Shown: positions 1 to 6,404 of the stretch, piece after piece
Position numbering within the stretch: position 1 is the first letter of the stretch
Layout: the number at the start of each line of letters is the position of its first letter
From: Chloroflexota bacterium
Lineage (GTDB): Bacteria > Chloroflexota > Anaerolineae > B4-G1
NCBI GenBank assembly: GCA_011046405.1
Contig: DSAR01000328.1
Location: 1-8,318 of the forward strand
DNA: 8,318 nucleotides
Direction of reading: 5' to 3'
Notes under the pieces: generated by a model
Databases searched by the model: none
Seen by the model: the letters and a program-made list of their open reading frames with translations, nothing else
Told to the model about the DNA's origin: nothing
Program-made: the position numbers and the translations under genes

Positions 1-74
1 ACCAGTCTACCAATCTACCAGTCTACCAGTCTACCAATCTACCAATCTACCAATCTACCAATCTACCAGTCTAC
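1..74. repeat. 8-bp tandem array CTACCA(A/G)T, about nine copies, abutting the ahcY stop
   Basis: Unbroken 8 bp periodicity: a partial unit at 1-6, eight full units from 7 to 70 and a partial CTAC at 71-74. The only variation is A or G at the seventh base (AT or GT ending). The array runs off the left edge, so its true length is unknown. On the minus strand the unit reads A(T/C)TGGTAG, and the ahcY stop codon TAG (73-71) is the TAG of the first, partial unit. Because 8 is not a multiple of 3, successive TAGs fall in all three frames within 24 nt. No hairpin is visible, so I do not call it a terminator. Confidence 0.95.
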
Positions 75-1336
75 GTCCCCGCCTCCCAAGAAGCCAGGTA
101 AGCCTCCTGTTCTGGCGTCAGCACGTCGATCTCCACGCCCATGGCCTTCAATTTGAGCCGGGCGATCTCCTGGTCGATGTCCTCCGGTACGGTATAGACG
201 GTGCGTTCCAGGTCGTCGGCGTTTTCCAACATATACTCGGTACACAGGGCCTGGTTGGCGAAAGACATATCCATCACCGCGCTGGGATGCCCTTCAGCTG
301 CCGCCAGGTTCACCAGCCGTCCCTCGGCCAATAGGAAGATCCGCTGGCCGCTGGGCAGAACGTACTCATCGACCGACGGTCGGACACGACGCGGCGCTTC
401 GGGAGCCATCTCTGCCAGCGCCGGGATGTTGATCTCCACGTTGAAATGGCCAGAATTGGCGACAATGGCGCCATCCTTCATCGCCTCGAAGTGATGACGA
501 TCGATCACGTTGATGTCACCGGTGGACGTGACAAACAGATCGCCCACGGGCGCGGCCTCGTGCATCGGCATGACCCGGAAGCCATCCATCACCGCCTCCA
601 GGGCCTTGAGCGGATCGATCTCGGTGACGATCACGTTGCCGCCCAGGCCTTCGGCCCGCATCGCGATACCCCGGCTGCACCAGCCATAACCGGCGACGAC
701 GACCGTCTTACCGGCGATCAGTACGTTGGTCGCTCGAATGATCCCGTCTAACGTCGATTGGCCCGTGCCATAGCGATTATCGAACAGGTGCTTGGTCATC
801 GCGTCGTTGACGGCCACGATGGGATAGCGTAACACCCCATCTTTTGCCATCGCCCGCAGGCGGATGACGCCGGTGGTGGTCTCCTCGGTGCCGCCGATGA
901 CGTTGCCCATCAGCTCGGTACGGTCCTTGTGCAGTATGCTCACCAGGTCTGCCCCGTCGTCCATCGTGACGTGCGGCTTGTGATCGAGCGCGGCGTGGAT
1001 ATGCTCGTAATACGTCTCGTTGTCCTCCCCCTTGATGGCGAAAACGGGGATCTCGTAATGGGAGACCAGGGCCGCCGCCACGTCATCCTGGGTCGAGAGC
1101 GGGTTCGACGCGGTCAACACGATCTCCGCGCCACCGGCCTGGAGCGTGCGGGCCAGGTTGGCCGTCTCGGTAGTCACGTGCAGGCAGGCCGAAAGGCGCA
1201 CGCCGGCCAAGGGCCGTTCGGCGGCAAAACGCTCGCGGATGAGGCGCAGCACCGGCATCTCCCGCTCCGCCCACTCGATACGTAAGCGGCCCGCCGGGGC
1301 CAGGTCTAGATCTTTGACATCGTAAGCTATTGACAT
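71..1336 (-). CDS. ahcY: Adenosylhomocysteinase (S-adenosyl-L-homocysteine hydrolase)
   Basis: Cytosolic NAD-dependent enzyme that reversibly splits S-adenosylhomocysteine into adenosine and homocysteine, removing the product inhibitor of methyltransferases. The 421 residues show the family hallmarks in order: CLHVTTETA (51-59, His53), DDG (126-128), GTEETTTG (149-156), NDAMTKHLFDN with Lys182 and Asp186, the NAD-binding glycine motif GYGWCSRG (216-223), NSGHFNVEI with His297, and AEGHPSAVMD with His350. It is the short form: it lacks the roughly 40-residue insertion of proteobacterial and animal enzymes and ends in SWEAGT, as archaeal and Thermotoga-type enzymes do, rather than in the Lys/Tyr NAD-binding tail of the human type. 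The ATG at 1336 has an AAGGAG Shine-Dalgarno at 1352-1347, 10 nt upstream. The adenosine kinase gene just upstream would consume its adenosine. It may be cotranscribed or have its own promoter in the 107 nt gap; none is recognisable. Confidence 0.97.
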   Translation of the reverse strand: MSIAYDVKDLDLAPAGRLRIEWAEREMPVLRLIRERFAAERPLAGVRLSACLHVTTETANLARTLQAGGAEIVLTASNPLSTQDDVAAALVSHYEIPVFAIKGEDNETYYEHIHAALDHKPHVTMDDGADLVSILHKDRTELMGNVIGGTEETTTGVIRLRAMAKDGVLRYPIVAVNDAMTKHLFDNRYGTGQSTLDGIIRATNVLIAGKTVVVAGYGWCSRGIAMRAEGLGGNVIVTEIDPLKALEAVMDGFRVMPMHEAAPVGDLFVTSTGDINVIDRHHFEAMKDGAIVANSGHFNVEINIPALAEMAPEAPRRVRPSVDEYVLPSGQRIFLLAEGRLVNLAAAEGHPSAVMDMSFANQALCTEYMLENADDLERTVYTVPEDIDQEIARLKLKAMGVEIDVLTPEQEAYLASWEAGT

Positions 1337-1346
1337 TGTACGTTAA

Positions 1347-1352
1347 CTCCTT
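1347..1352 (-). promoter_or_regulatory. Shine-Dalgarno of ahcY
   Basis: AAGGAG on the minus strand, 10 nt from the ATG at 1336. It lies one base beyond the partial AAAC that ends the 7-bp repeat zone, so the repeat runs right up to the ribosome binding site. Confidence 0.75.
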
Positions 1353-1357
1353 GTTTA

Positions 1358-1385
1358 GGTTTATGGTTAAAGGTTTCAGGTTATG
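1358..1385. repeat. Degenerate 7-bp array GGTTNNN (AACC-type), four units, in the ahcY leader
   Basis: GGTT recurs at 1358, 1365, 1372 and 1379, exactly 7 bp apart, with variable A/T-rich spacers (TAT, AAA, TCA, ATG). On the minus strand this reads as NNNAACC units immediately upstream of the ahcY Shine-Dalgarno. The AT-rich composition contrasts with the GC-rich genes. It could overlap a promoter, but I see no convincing -10/-35 pair. Confidence 0.75.
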
Positions 1386-1407
1386 CGTCACAAGCGGAAG
1401 CTGCCTG

Positions 1408-1451
1408 TCGCCCATTCGCTGACTCGCCCATTCGCCCATTCGCTCATTCGC
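1408..1451. repeat. 8-bp tandem array (C/T)CATTCGC, five units, starting in the adoK stop codon
   Basis: Units occupy 1412-1419, 1420-1427 (diverged, TGACTCGC), 1428-1435, 1436-1443 and 1444-1451, with a partial TCGC at 1408-1411. On the minus strand the unit is GCGAATGG. The copy at 1451-1444 is GCGAATGA and supplies the last Glu codon and the TGA stop of the kinase gene. The unit sequence is unrelated to the array at 1-74, but the period and the position relative to a stop codon are the same. Confidence 0.9.
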
Positions 1452-2397
1452 CTATGCGGCCTTCGTCGTCGAAATATTGGCGGAAGCGGACGAGAAATTC
1501 ATCCCACGTGTAGTCGTGCTGCTGGGGGGCGGGTTGTTCCAGCGTGTAGGTGGCTGCCAGGGCGCCGATCTTGCCGACCAGGTCCCACTCAAGCCCCATG
1601 GCCAATCCTTTGACCAACCCGGCCCGGAAGGCGTCTCCCACGCCGGTGGGGTCCACGACGCGCTCGGGCGGGACCGGCGGAATGGCGTATAGCTCGCCGT
1701 CGGCCCAGATGTGCGCCCCTTCGGCTGCCAGGGTGATCACGCAGGCTCGGGCCGGCGCCAAACGGATCTCCTCGGCGCTGAGGCCCGTCTTCTCCTGCAA
1801 CATGCCAAACTCGTACTCGTTGACGACCAGCAAGTCACAGCCCAAGACACCGTCCCTGAGATCTTCACCAGGAAGACGAACGATCTGTTGGCTGGGATCG
1901 TAGAGGTACGGCACGCCCAGTTCCCGGCATTCGGCGACGTACTTGACCATCGCCTGGGGATCGTTGGGCGAGATGGTGAGCAGGTCGATGGACGCTGCGT
2001 CGAGATCGAACACTGAGAGCAGGTTGGCCCGCGCCATCGCGCCGGTGTAGAAACTGGCCACCTGGTTGCCATCCTGGTCGGTGTTGACGAAAAAAGACGC
2101 GGTGAACAGGTCCAGTTCGTCGCGGGTGAGTGTCGTATCGACCCCGTGTTCCTCCAGCCAGACCCGGTATTCGGCGAAATCCTGTCCCACGGTGCCCATC
2201 AACCGGGGCCGCTCGCCTAACAGCGCCAGGGTGTAGGCGATGTTGGCGGCGCATCCCCCGCGCTGCTTGCGCATCTCGTCCACCAGGAAACTCAGCGAGA
2301 TACAGTGCAACTGCTCGGGCAGGATGTGATCCACGAAACGGCCCGGGAACTTCATCAGATAATCGTAAGCAATAGAGCCGGTTACCACAACGTTCAT
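1444..2397 (-). CDS. adoK: PfkB-family adenosine kinase, mycobacterial AdoK type
   Basis: ATP-dependent phosphorylation of adenosine to AMP in the cytosol (inferred substrate). The 317 residues show the ribokinase/PfkB fold signatures: N-terminal RGGCAANIA (46-54) and C-terminal DPTGVGDAF (249-257), with Asp255 as the expected catalytic base. The N-terminus VTGSIAYDYLMKFPGRF, followed by LPEQLH and SLSFLVD, closely resembles Mycobacterium tuberculosis AdoK as I remember it. Residues I recall contacting adenosine there (Ser8, Asp12, Ser36, Gly48, Asn52, Phe102, Phe116) fall at the same numbers here. This argues against a generic sugar kinase. The start is set by AGGGAGGT at 2409-2402, 4-5 nt before the ATG, which is slightly tight. 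It lies 21 nt after the glycosyltransferase gene and 107 nt before ahcY, whose product adenosine it would remove. Its stop codon lies inside a tandem repeat. Confidence 0.9.
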   Translation of the reverse strand: MNVVVTGSIAYDYLMKFPGRFVDHILPEQLHCISLSFLVDEMRKQRGGCAANIAYTLALLGERPRLMGTVGQDFAEYRVWLEEHGVDTTLTRDELDLFTASFFVNTDQDGNQVASFYTGAMARANLLSVFDLDAASIDLLTISPNDPQAMVKYVAECRELGVPYLYDPSQQIVRLPGEDLRDGVLGCDLLVVNEYEFGMLQEKTGLSAEEIRLAPARACVITLAAEGAHIWADGELYAIPPVPPERVVDPTGVGDAFRAGLVKGLAMGLEWDLVGKIGALAATYTLEQPAPQQHDYTWDEFLVRFRQYFDDEGRIGE

Positions 2398-2418
2398 CGA
2401 TACCTCCCTCGAAACGCT

Positions 2419-3126
2419 TCAGTTCTTCTCCAAGAACGTTCTCAGGTAAATCCACAAGACGCGAAAGCCGGTGCTAAACGCCTTGCTCCCCACGATGCCT
2501 TTGCCCTGGGCGGCGGTCCGGGGATGGTAAGCGATGGGCACCTCCTCGATCTGATACCCATTTTTGAGCAGCTTACAAGGCAGTTCGAAATCGAGATCGA
2601 AATCATAGCCGCTCAAATTGAGCGAGCGCACCACGTCCACGCGGGCCAATTTCGTGCCCACGGCGATATCGCTAAGTTGCCCGCGAAAAAGCACGTTGGC
2701 CATCCAGGTCAGGATACGTACGCCCCAATAGTTCTGCGCGTACTCGTAAACCTTTCGACCGCCCAACACGCGCGAACCGAACACCGCCACCGTCTCACCG
2801 GGCGCGATCAGGCTCACCATCCGCCGCAGGTCATCCGCATCATACTCCAGATCAGCGTCGAAGATGGCGAAGTAATCGCCCCTCGCTTCCGAGACGCCGG
2901 TCAGAACCGACGCGCTCTTTCCCAGATTTCGAGGATGGAAGATCGTCCGTACGCCCGGCATCTCCACTGTCTGAAGCAACTCCCGCGTCCCGTCGGTGGA
3001 GAAGTTATCCACGACGATCACTTCTTTCTCCCACCCATCCCCCAGGTCGACCTCGTGAGCCTGTCGAATCGCCTCCAGAATGGTTCGTCGTTCGTTGTAA
3101 GCACAGATGATGATGGAAAGTTTCAT
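2419..3126 (-). CDS. Family 2 glycosyltransferase (GT-A fold, DPM1/DPG-synthase-like)
   Basis: Predicted inverting glycosyltransferase using a nucleotide sugar, probably at the inner face of the membrane on a lipid-linked or glycan acceptor. The 235 residues contain CAYNE (8-12), VVDNFSTDGT (38-47), NLGKSASVLTG (67-77), the metal-binding DAD motif (90-92), GSRVLGG (117-123), a LSDIAVGTKLARVDVV segment (151-166) in the place of the family's acceptor-loop motif, and EVPIAYHPRTAAQGKGI (195-211). This pattern fits the polyprenyl-phosphate sugar synthase branch. No transmembrane helices follow the catalytic domain, unlike GtrB-type enzymes, although the C-terminus (220-232) is hydrophobic-aromatic. 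The ATG lies 2 nt after the rfbH stop (TAA-CA-ATG) with only a weak Shine-Dalgarno, which suggests translational coupling. By position it is the transferase for the CDP-dideoxyhexose made by the preceding four genes, but donor and acceptor cannot be read from the sequence. Confidence 0.9.
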   Translation of the reverse strand: MKLSIIICAYNERRTILEAIRQAHEVDLGDGWEKEVIVVDNFSTDGTRELLQTVEMPGVRTIFHPRNLGKSASVLTGVSEARGDYFAIFDADLEYDADDLRRMVSLIAPGETVAVFGSRVLGGRKVYEYAQNYWGVRILTWMANVLFRGQLSDIAVGTKLARVDVVRSLNLSGYDFDLDFELPCKLLKNGYQIEEVPIAYHPRTAAQGKGIVGSKAFSTGFRVLWIYLRTFLEKN

Positions 3127-3128
3127 TG

Positions 3129-4448
3129 TTAAATCTCGTATCTGAAGAAATCCTCGAATGCATTGAGCATGTAGGCAATACGCGCATCATCCAGACCGGG
3201 ATAGACGCCAATGAAGAAGGAGGAGCGCAAAACCACGTCAGAATTGGACAGGTCGCCGACCTTCCGGTGTTCGATGTGCCGGTAGCCGGGTTGCCGGATG
3301 ATGTTGCCGGCGAAGAGCAGGCGCGTCTCGACCTTGCGCCCTTCCAGGAAATCGACCAGATCTCGCCGGGTGAATGGCGCGCCGGGCCGGACGGTGATAG
3401 GGAACGCGAACCACGCCGGGTCCGCCCGCTCGCTCCAGGCGGGCAAAAGCAAGAATTCCTCGTAGGCCCTCAATCCCGCCAGGATCCGGGCGAAATTGCG
3501 CTTGCGAGCGGCGACGAAATCGGGTAGTTTCTCCAACTGGGCCAATCCGATGGCGCCTTGCATGTCGGTCATCTTTAAGTTATAGCCAATTTCCACGAAC
3601 AGGTAGCGATGATCGTAGGGCTCATCCAGGCCGGGGATCTGCCACTCGAAGCGCCGCCCACATGCGCCATTGGCCGGACTGTCGTGACGACAATGACAAT
3701 CGCGGCCCCAATCCCGCACACTCTGCACGATCCGGGCCAAACGCCGGTCGTCGGTGATGATCGCGCCCCCTTCACCCGTCGTGATGTGATGAGCGGGGTA
3801 GAAGCTCAACGTTCCCATGTCACCAAACGTGCCCACCAGTTGACCGTCGTAGGTGCTGCCAACCGCGTCACAGGCATCCTCGATTACGTAGAGATCGTGT
3901 TCCCGTGCAAAGGCCATCAACGGGGCCATCTCCACTGGGTTGCCCAGGGTGTGCGCCACGAAGAGCGCCCGCGTCCGCTCGGAAAGCGCCGCCTCCAGTT
4001 GAGCGACGTCTACGTTGTACGTATCCAGTTCACAATCGACGAAGACCGGCACCAGGTTGTTCTGGACGATGGGCGCCACCGTCGTCGAAAAACCCATGGC
4101 CGAGGTGATCACCTCGTCGCCGGGTGCCAGACGCCGATCGAGGCGCCGGGAACACAGGGCCGTCATCGCCGCCAGGTTAGCCGACGAACCGGAGTTGGTC
4201 GTCAGGACGTGGCCTGTCTCGAAAAAGCGGACCAGACCTTGTTCAAATGCCGCCACACGGGGACCGGTGCTGAGCCAAAAATCCAATACGGCTTCCGTCG
4301 CCGCGATCAACTCCCGTTCGTCGTAGACGCGGCTGGCGTACTTGACGCGCGTCTCACCGGGAACAAAAGGGGTTGATTTATGCGCCTCGCGGTAATACGC
4401 AGCGACCAAATCAAGGATCTGATCTCGCAATTCGTCATGTTCGGCCAT
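3129..4448 (-). CDS. rfbH: CDP-4-keto-6-deoxyglucose 3-dehydrase (E1), RfbH family
   Basis: PMP- and [2Fe-2S]-dependent enzyme that removes the C3 hydroxyl of CDP-4-keto-6-deoxyglucose, the committed step to 3,6-dideoxyhexoses. It has the aspartate aminotransferase fold, but the PLP lysine is replaced by His in SFYPAHHITTGEGG, as in Yersinia E1. Counting from the ATG at 4448 (439 aa), that His is residue 220. The dehydrase-specific Asp194 and Tyr217 also match Yersinia numbering, and Phe347 fits Yersinia Phe345 shifted by two. Iron-sulphur ligands are Cys193, Cys251, Cys253 and Cys263, spaced X57, X1 and X9; the family spacing I know is X57, X1, X7. An in-frame ATG at 4457 exists but directly abuts the AAGGAG at 4463-4458. 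The ATG at 4448 has 9 nt spacing and the better numbering. It overlaps the preceding reductase gene by 14 nt. The flavin/Fe-S reductase partner (DdhD/AscD) is not in the window. Confidence 0.95.
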   Translation of the reverse strand: MAEHDELRDQILDLVAAYYREAHKSTPFVPGETRVKYASRVYDERELIAATEAVLDFWLSTGPRVAAFEQGLVRFFETGHVLTTNSGSSANLAAMTALCSRRLDRRLAPGDEVITSAMGFSTTVAPIVQNNLVPVFVDCELDTYNVDVAQLEAALSERTRALFVAHTLGNPVEMAPLMAFAREHDLYVIEDACDAVGSTYDGQLVGTFGDMGTLSFYPAHHITTGEGGAIITDDRRLARIVQSVRDWGRDCHCRHDSPANGACGRRFEWQIPGLDEPYDHRYLFVEIGYNLKMTDMQGAIGLAQLEKLPDFVAARKRNFARILAGLRAYEEFLLLPAWSERADPAWFAFPITVRPGAPFTRRDLVDFLEGRKVETRLLFAGNIIRQPGYRHIEHRKVGDLSNSDVVLRSSFFIGVYPGLDDARIAYMLNAFEDFFRYEI

Positions 4449-5379
4449 CAACGCCATCTCCTTCTATCAATGACAGGTAACGGACCATCGCACGTAGCCC
4501 ATCGTCCAAGCCCAATTGTGCGCACCAACCGGTCAAACGTGTCGTGCGATCAGCATTGGCTATCAAAGACATCACCGCACCGGCACGATAAGGCAATACG
4601 CCGGCCTGTATTTTCCCCGAGGCCTCTGTTAACGCCCAGATGCGTTCGACCACGTGTCGCACAGTGTGGGGCACGCCCATTCCCAGATCGATGCTATGAC
4701 CGTCAAGATCGGACGCCAAGGCGGCCGCGATCAGGCCATCTACCACGTCCGCCACGTAGACGAAGTCCCGCGCTTGATCGCCCTGCGTCATCGGAAAATC
4801 CCGCCCATCCATCGCTGCTCGAATGGCCGCCGGGATCAGGACATGCGCCGGCTGGCCCGGTCCGTAGACCTGGAACAAGCGCGCGGTCACGACAGGCAAG
4901 CCGTGTACACGCCAGAACGCCCGCCCAAAGGCCCACGCGGCGATCTTCGACGCAGCATACGCATTGAGCGGATCCAATCCCTCGCTCGTCTCTCGTGCGC
5001 CGTATTCGTGACACGTCCCAGCCAGGACAACGCGCTTGACGTCTCGCCCTCTCAACGCTGCTAATACATTGACGGCGCCGCCCGCGTTCACGATCAAGGC
5101 CAGTTGAGGATCCACGCCGGTATCTGTCACGCCCACGGCCGCCAGGTGAAAGACGATCTGGGGGTCCACATCGGCCACGGCGCTTCGCACAGCGTCAGTG
5201 TCGCGCACGTCGAAAGAGATCTGGCGCACGTCTGCCGGCAACTGCGCCACTCGCTCAGGCGCTTCGGCCGGCGCGATGCCGGCCCACACCTGGGCGCCAT
5301 CCTCGAGCAACCGGCGCACCAGGTGCTGCCCGATAAACCCGGCGGCGCCGGTGACGAGAACGCGCTGGCTCACGTTCAC
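4435..5379 (-). CDS. NAD(P)-dependent SDR epimerase/reductase, likely CDP-3,6-dideoxyhexose synthase
   Basis: Extended short-chain dehydrogenase of 314 residues, probably catalysing the last step (4-keto reduction, as in CDP-paratose or CDP-abequose synthases of the RfbS/RfbJ type) after RfbH. Seen: the Rossmann motif TGAAGFIG (10-17), FHLAA (77-81), GTCHEYG (121-127) in the place of the catalytic Ser/Thr region, the YAASK catalytic pair Tyr141/Lys145, RLFQVYGPGQ (167-176), and QGDQARDFVYVADVVDG (199-215), typical of NDP-sugar epimerases. The start is GTG, overlapping the upstream dehydratase stop as GTGA (5379-5376), with only a weak Shine-Dalgarno, so translation is probably coupled. Between rfbG and rfbH genes a CDP-sugar substrate is the natural reading, but whether it reduces, epimerises, or makes a 6-deoxy rather than a 3,6-dideoxy sugar cannot be settled by motifs. 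No gene symbol is assigned for that reason. Confidence 0.85.
   Translation of the reverse strand: MNVSQRVLVTGAAGFIGQHLVRRLLEDGAQVWAGIAPAEAPERVAQLPADVRQISFDVRDTDAVRSAVADVDPQIVFHLAAVGVTDTGVDPQLALIVNAGGAVNVLAALRGRDVKRVVLAGTCHEYGARETSEGLDPLNAYAASKIAAWAFGRAFWRVHGLPVVTARLFQVYGPGQPAHVLIPAAIRAAMDGRDFPMTQGDQARDFVYVADVVDGLIAAALASDLDGHSIDLGMGVPHTVRHVVERIWALTEASGKIQAGVLPYRAGAVMSLIANADRTTRLTGWCAQLGLDDGLRAMVRYLSLIEGDGVDGRT
4458..4463 (-). promoter_or_regulatory. Shine-Dalgarno that decides the rfbH start
   Basis: AAGGAG on the minus strand lies inside the end of the upstream reductase gene. It touches the first in-frame ATG (4457) with no spacer but is 9 nt from the second (4448). The second start also gives protein numbering identical to Yersinia E1 through the first three cysteines. 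I therefore prefer 4448. Confidence 0.8.
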
Positions 5380-6398
5380 GCCCGATCAGGATCTGACAGG
5401 GTGAGATAGTCCCGATACCACGCCAATGTCTCCTCGATACCTATACCGAACGAATAAGCGGGCTTCCACCCCAGCACCCGCTTGGCCTTATGGCTATCGA
5501 GGTATTGGGCCTGAATCTCGTTGGGCGCGTTATCTAAAACCACCGGCTCCAGATCGGTACGACCAGAAACTGTGATGATCGCCTGCACGATTTCCAGGAC
5601 CGACTTGGGATCGTCCATCCCAAAGTTAAAAGCCTCACCCTGAACCTCTGGCCGGCCCATCTGCTCGGCCAACGTCAGGTAAGCCCGTACCGCGTCTTGA
5701 ACGTAGAGATAATCGCGCATCATCGTCCCGTCAGAGCGAACAATGGGACGTTCTCCCAGGATCACACTCCGGATCGTGCCGGGGAAGATGCGACTCCAAT
5801 TCAGATCCCCGCCGCCGTAGAGATTGGCACAGCGCGTGACTGCCACCGGGGCCTGATAGGTCACAAAGTAAGCCCGGGCGATAAGATCGGCGCAGGTTTT
5901 CGACACGTCGTAGGGATAGCAGCCCTGCAAAGGCGCGTCTTCGGTATACGGCAGTGTCTCGTGCACCCCATACGCCTTATCAGAAGAGGCGACGACGACG
6001 CGAGAAATCTTGGGCGAGCGACGGGCAGCCTCGAGAAGCGTCCAGGTACCCTTGATATTGCTCTCAAAGGTCGAAAGCGGCGCCCGATTACCGATGGGGA
6101 CAATGGTCTGGGCTGCCAGGTGGAAAACGGTATCGATCTCGTATTCGGCGAGCACCCGTTCGACACAGGCGTAATCGGTGATATCGCCCCGGGCGATGGC
6201 GATCCGTTCGTCGTAGCCTGAACGGCGCAACTGGGAAAAGGGCACCTCATCCCGAATCAACCCGACGACGGCAGATCCCGCGTCGACCAACGTCATCGTC
6301 AACCAGGAGCCTAAAAATCCGGTGCAACCGGTCACCAGGACAGGGCGATCGGACCAAAAACCCAAACGCTCAGTTGAGAGATAGGCGTTGTCATTCAT
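5376..6398 (-). CDS. rfbG: CDP-glucose 4,6-dehydratase-like SDR
   Basis: Predicted to oxidise and dehydrate CDP-glucose to CDP-4-keto-6-deoxyglucose using tightly bound NAD. The 340-residue extended SDR shows TGCTGFLGSWL (23-33), where GFxGSWL is characteristic of RfbG. It also has GDI (71-73), FHLAAQTIVP (92-101), the catalytic SSDK (138-141; the Asp-Lys pair replaces the Asp-Glu of RmlB-type dehydratases), Tyr163/Lys167 in YDVSK, and YGGGDLNW (194-201) followed by SDGTMMRDYLYVQDAV (222-237). It is somewhat shorter than the roughly 355-360 residue enterobacterial enzyme. It has AYG after SSDK and YPYDVSK where the enteric form has CYDN and YDPYSNSK, so it belongs to a divergent branch. The ATG at 6398 lies 6 nt after the cytidylyltransferase stop. 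A GGAAGG further upstream is distant, so coupling is likely. The position between rfbF and rfbH homologues supports a CDP-sugar substrate. Confidence 0.9.
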   Translation of the reverse strand: MNDNAYLSTERLGFWSDRPVLVTGCTGFLGSWLTMTLVDAGSAVVGLIRDEVPFSQLRRSGYDERIAIARGDITDYACVERVLAEYEIDTVFHLAAQTIVPIGNRAPLSTFESNIKGTWTLLEAARRSPKISRVVVASSDKAYGVHETLPYTEDAPLQGCYPYDVSKTCADLIARAYFVTYQAPVAVTRCANLYGGGDLNWSRIFPGTIRSVILGERPIVRSDGTMMRDYLYVQDAVRAYLTLAEQMGRPEVQGEAFNFGMDDPKSVLEIVQAIITVSGRTDLEPVVLDNAPNEIQAQYLDSHKAKRVLGWKPAYSFGIGIEETLAWYRDYLTLSDPDRA

Positions 6399-6404
6399 CC
6401 ACCA

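Noticed and set aside
1..74. CRISPR array
   Set aside because: Units are 8 bp, directly adjacent, with no unique spacers. It is a simple tandem repeat.
1..74. Rho-independent terminator after ahcY
   Set aside because: No inverted repeat followed by a T-run is present. The repeat unit does not pair with itself.
1337..1443. Possible SAH riboswitch in front of ahcY
   Set aside because: The gap is filled by a 7-bp AT-rich array and an 8-bp repeat. I see no conserved pairing or SAH-riboswitch core.
2305..3132. Long open frame on the plus strand opposite the glycosyltransferase gene
   Set aside because: It is antisense to a gene with clear GT2 motifs. Its translation is His/Arg/Gln-rich without recognisable motifs, as expected for a shadow frame in GC-rich DNA, and it overlaps two real genes.
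3609..4376. Plus-strand open frame opposite rfbH
   Set aside because: It lies entirely antisense to rfbH, whose catalytic and Fe-S residues are all intact. The composition is dominated by Arg, His and Gly with no domain signature.
4449..4457. rfbH start at the upstream ATG (4457)
   Set aside because: That ATG touches its Shine-Dalgarno with no spacer. The ATG at 4448 has 9 nt spacing and gives Yersinia-like residue numbering.
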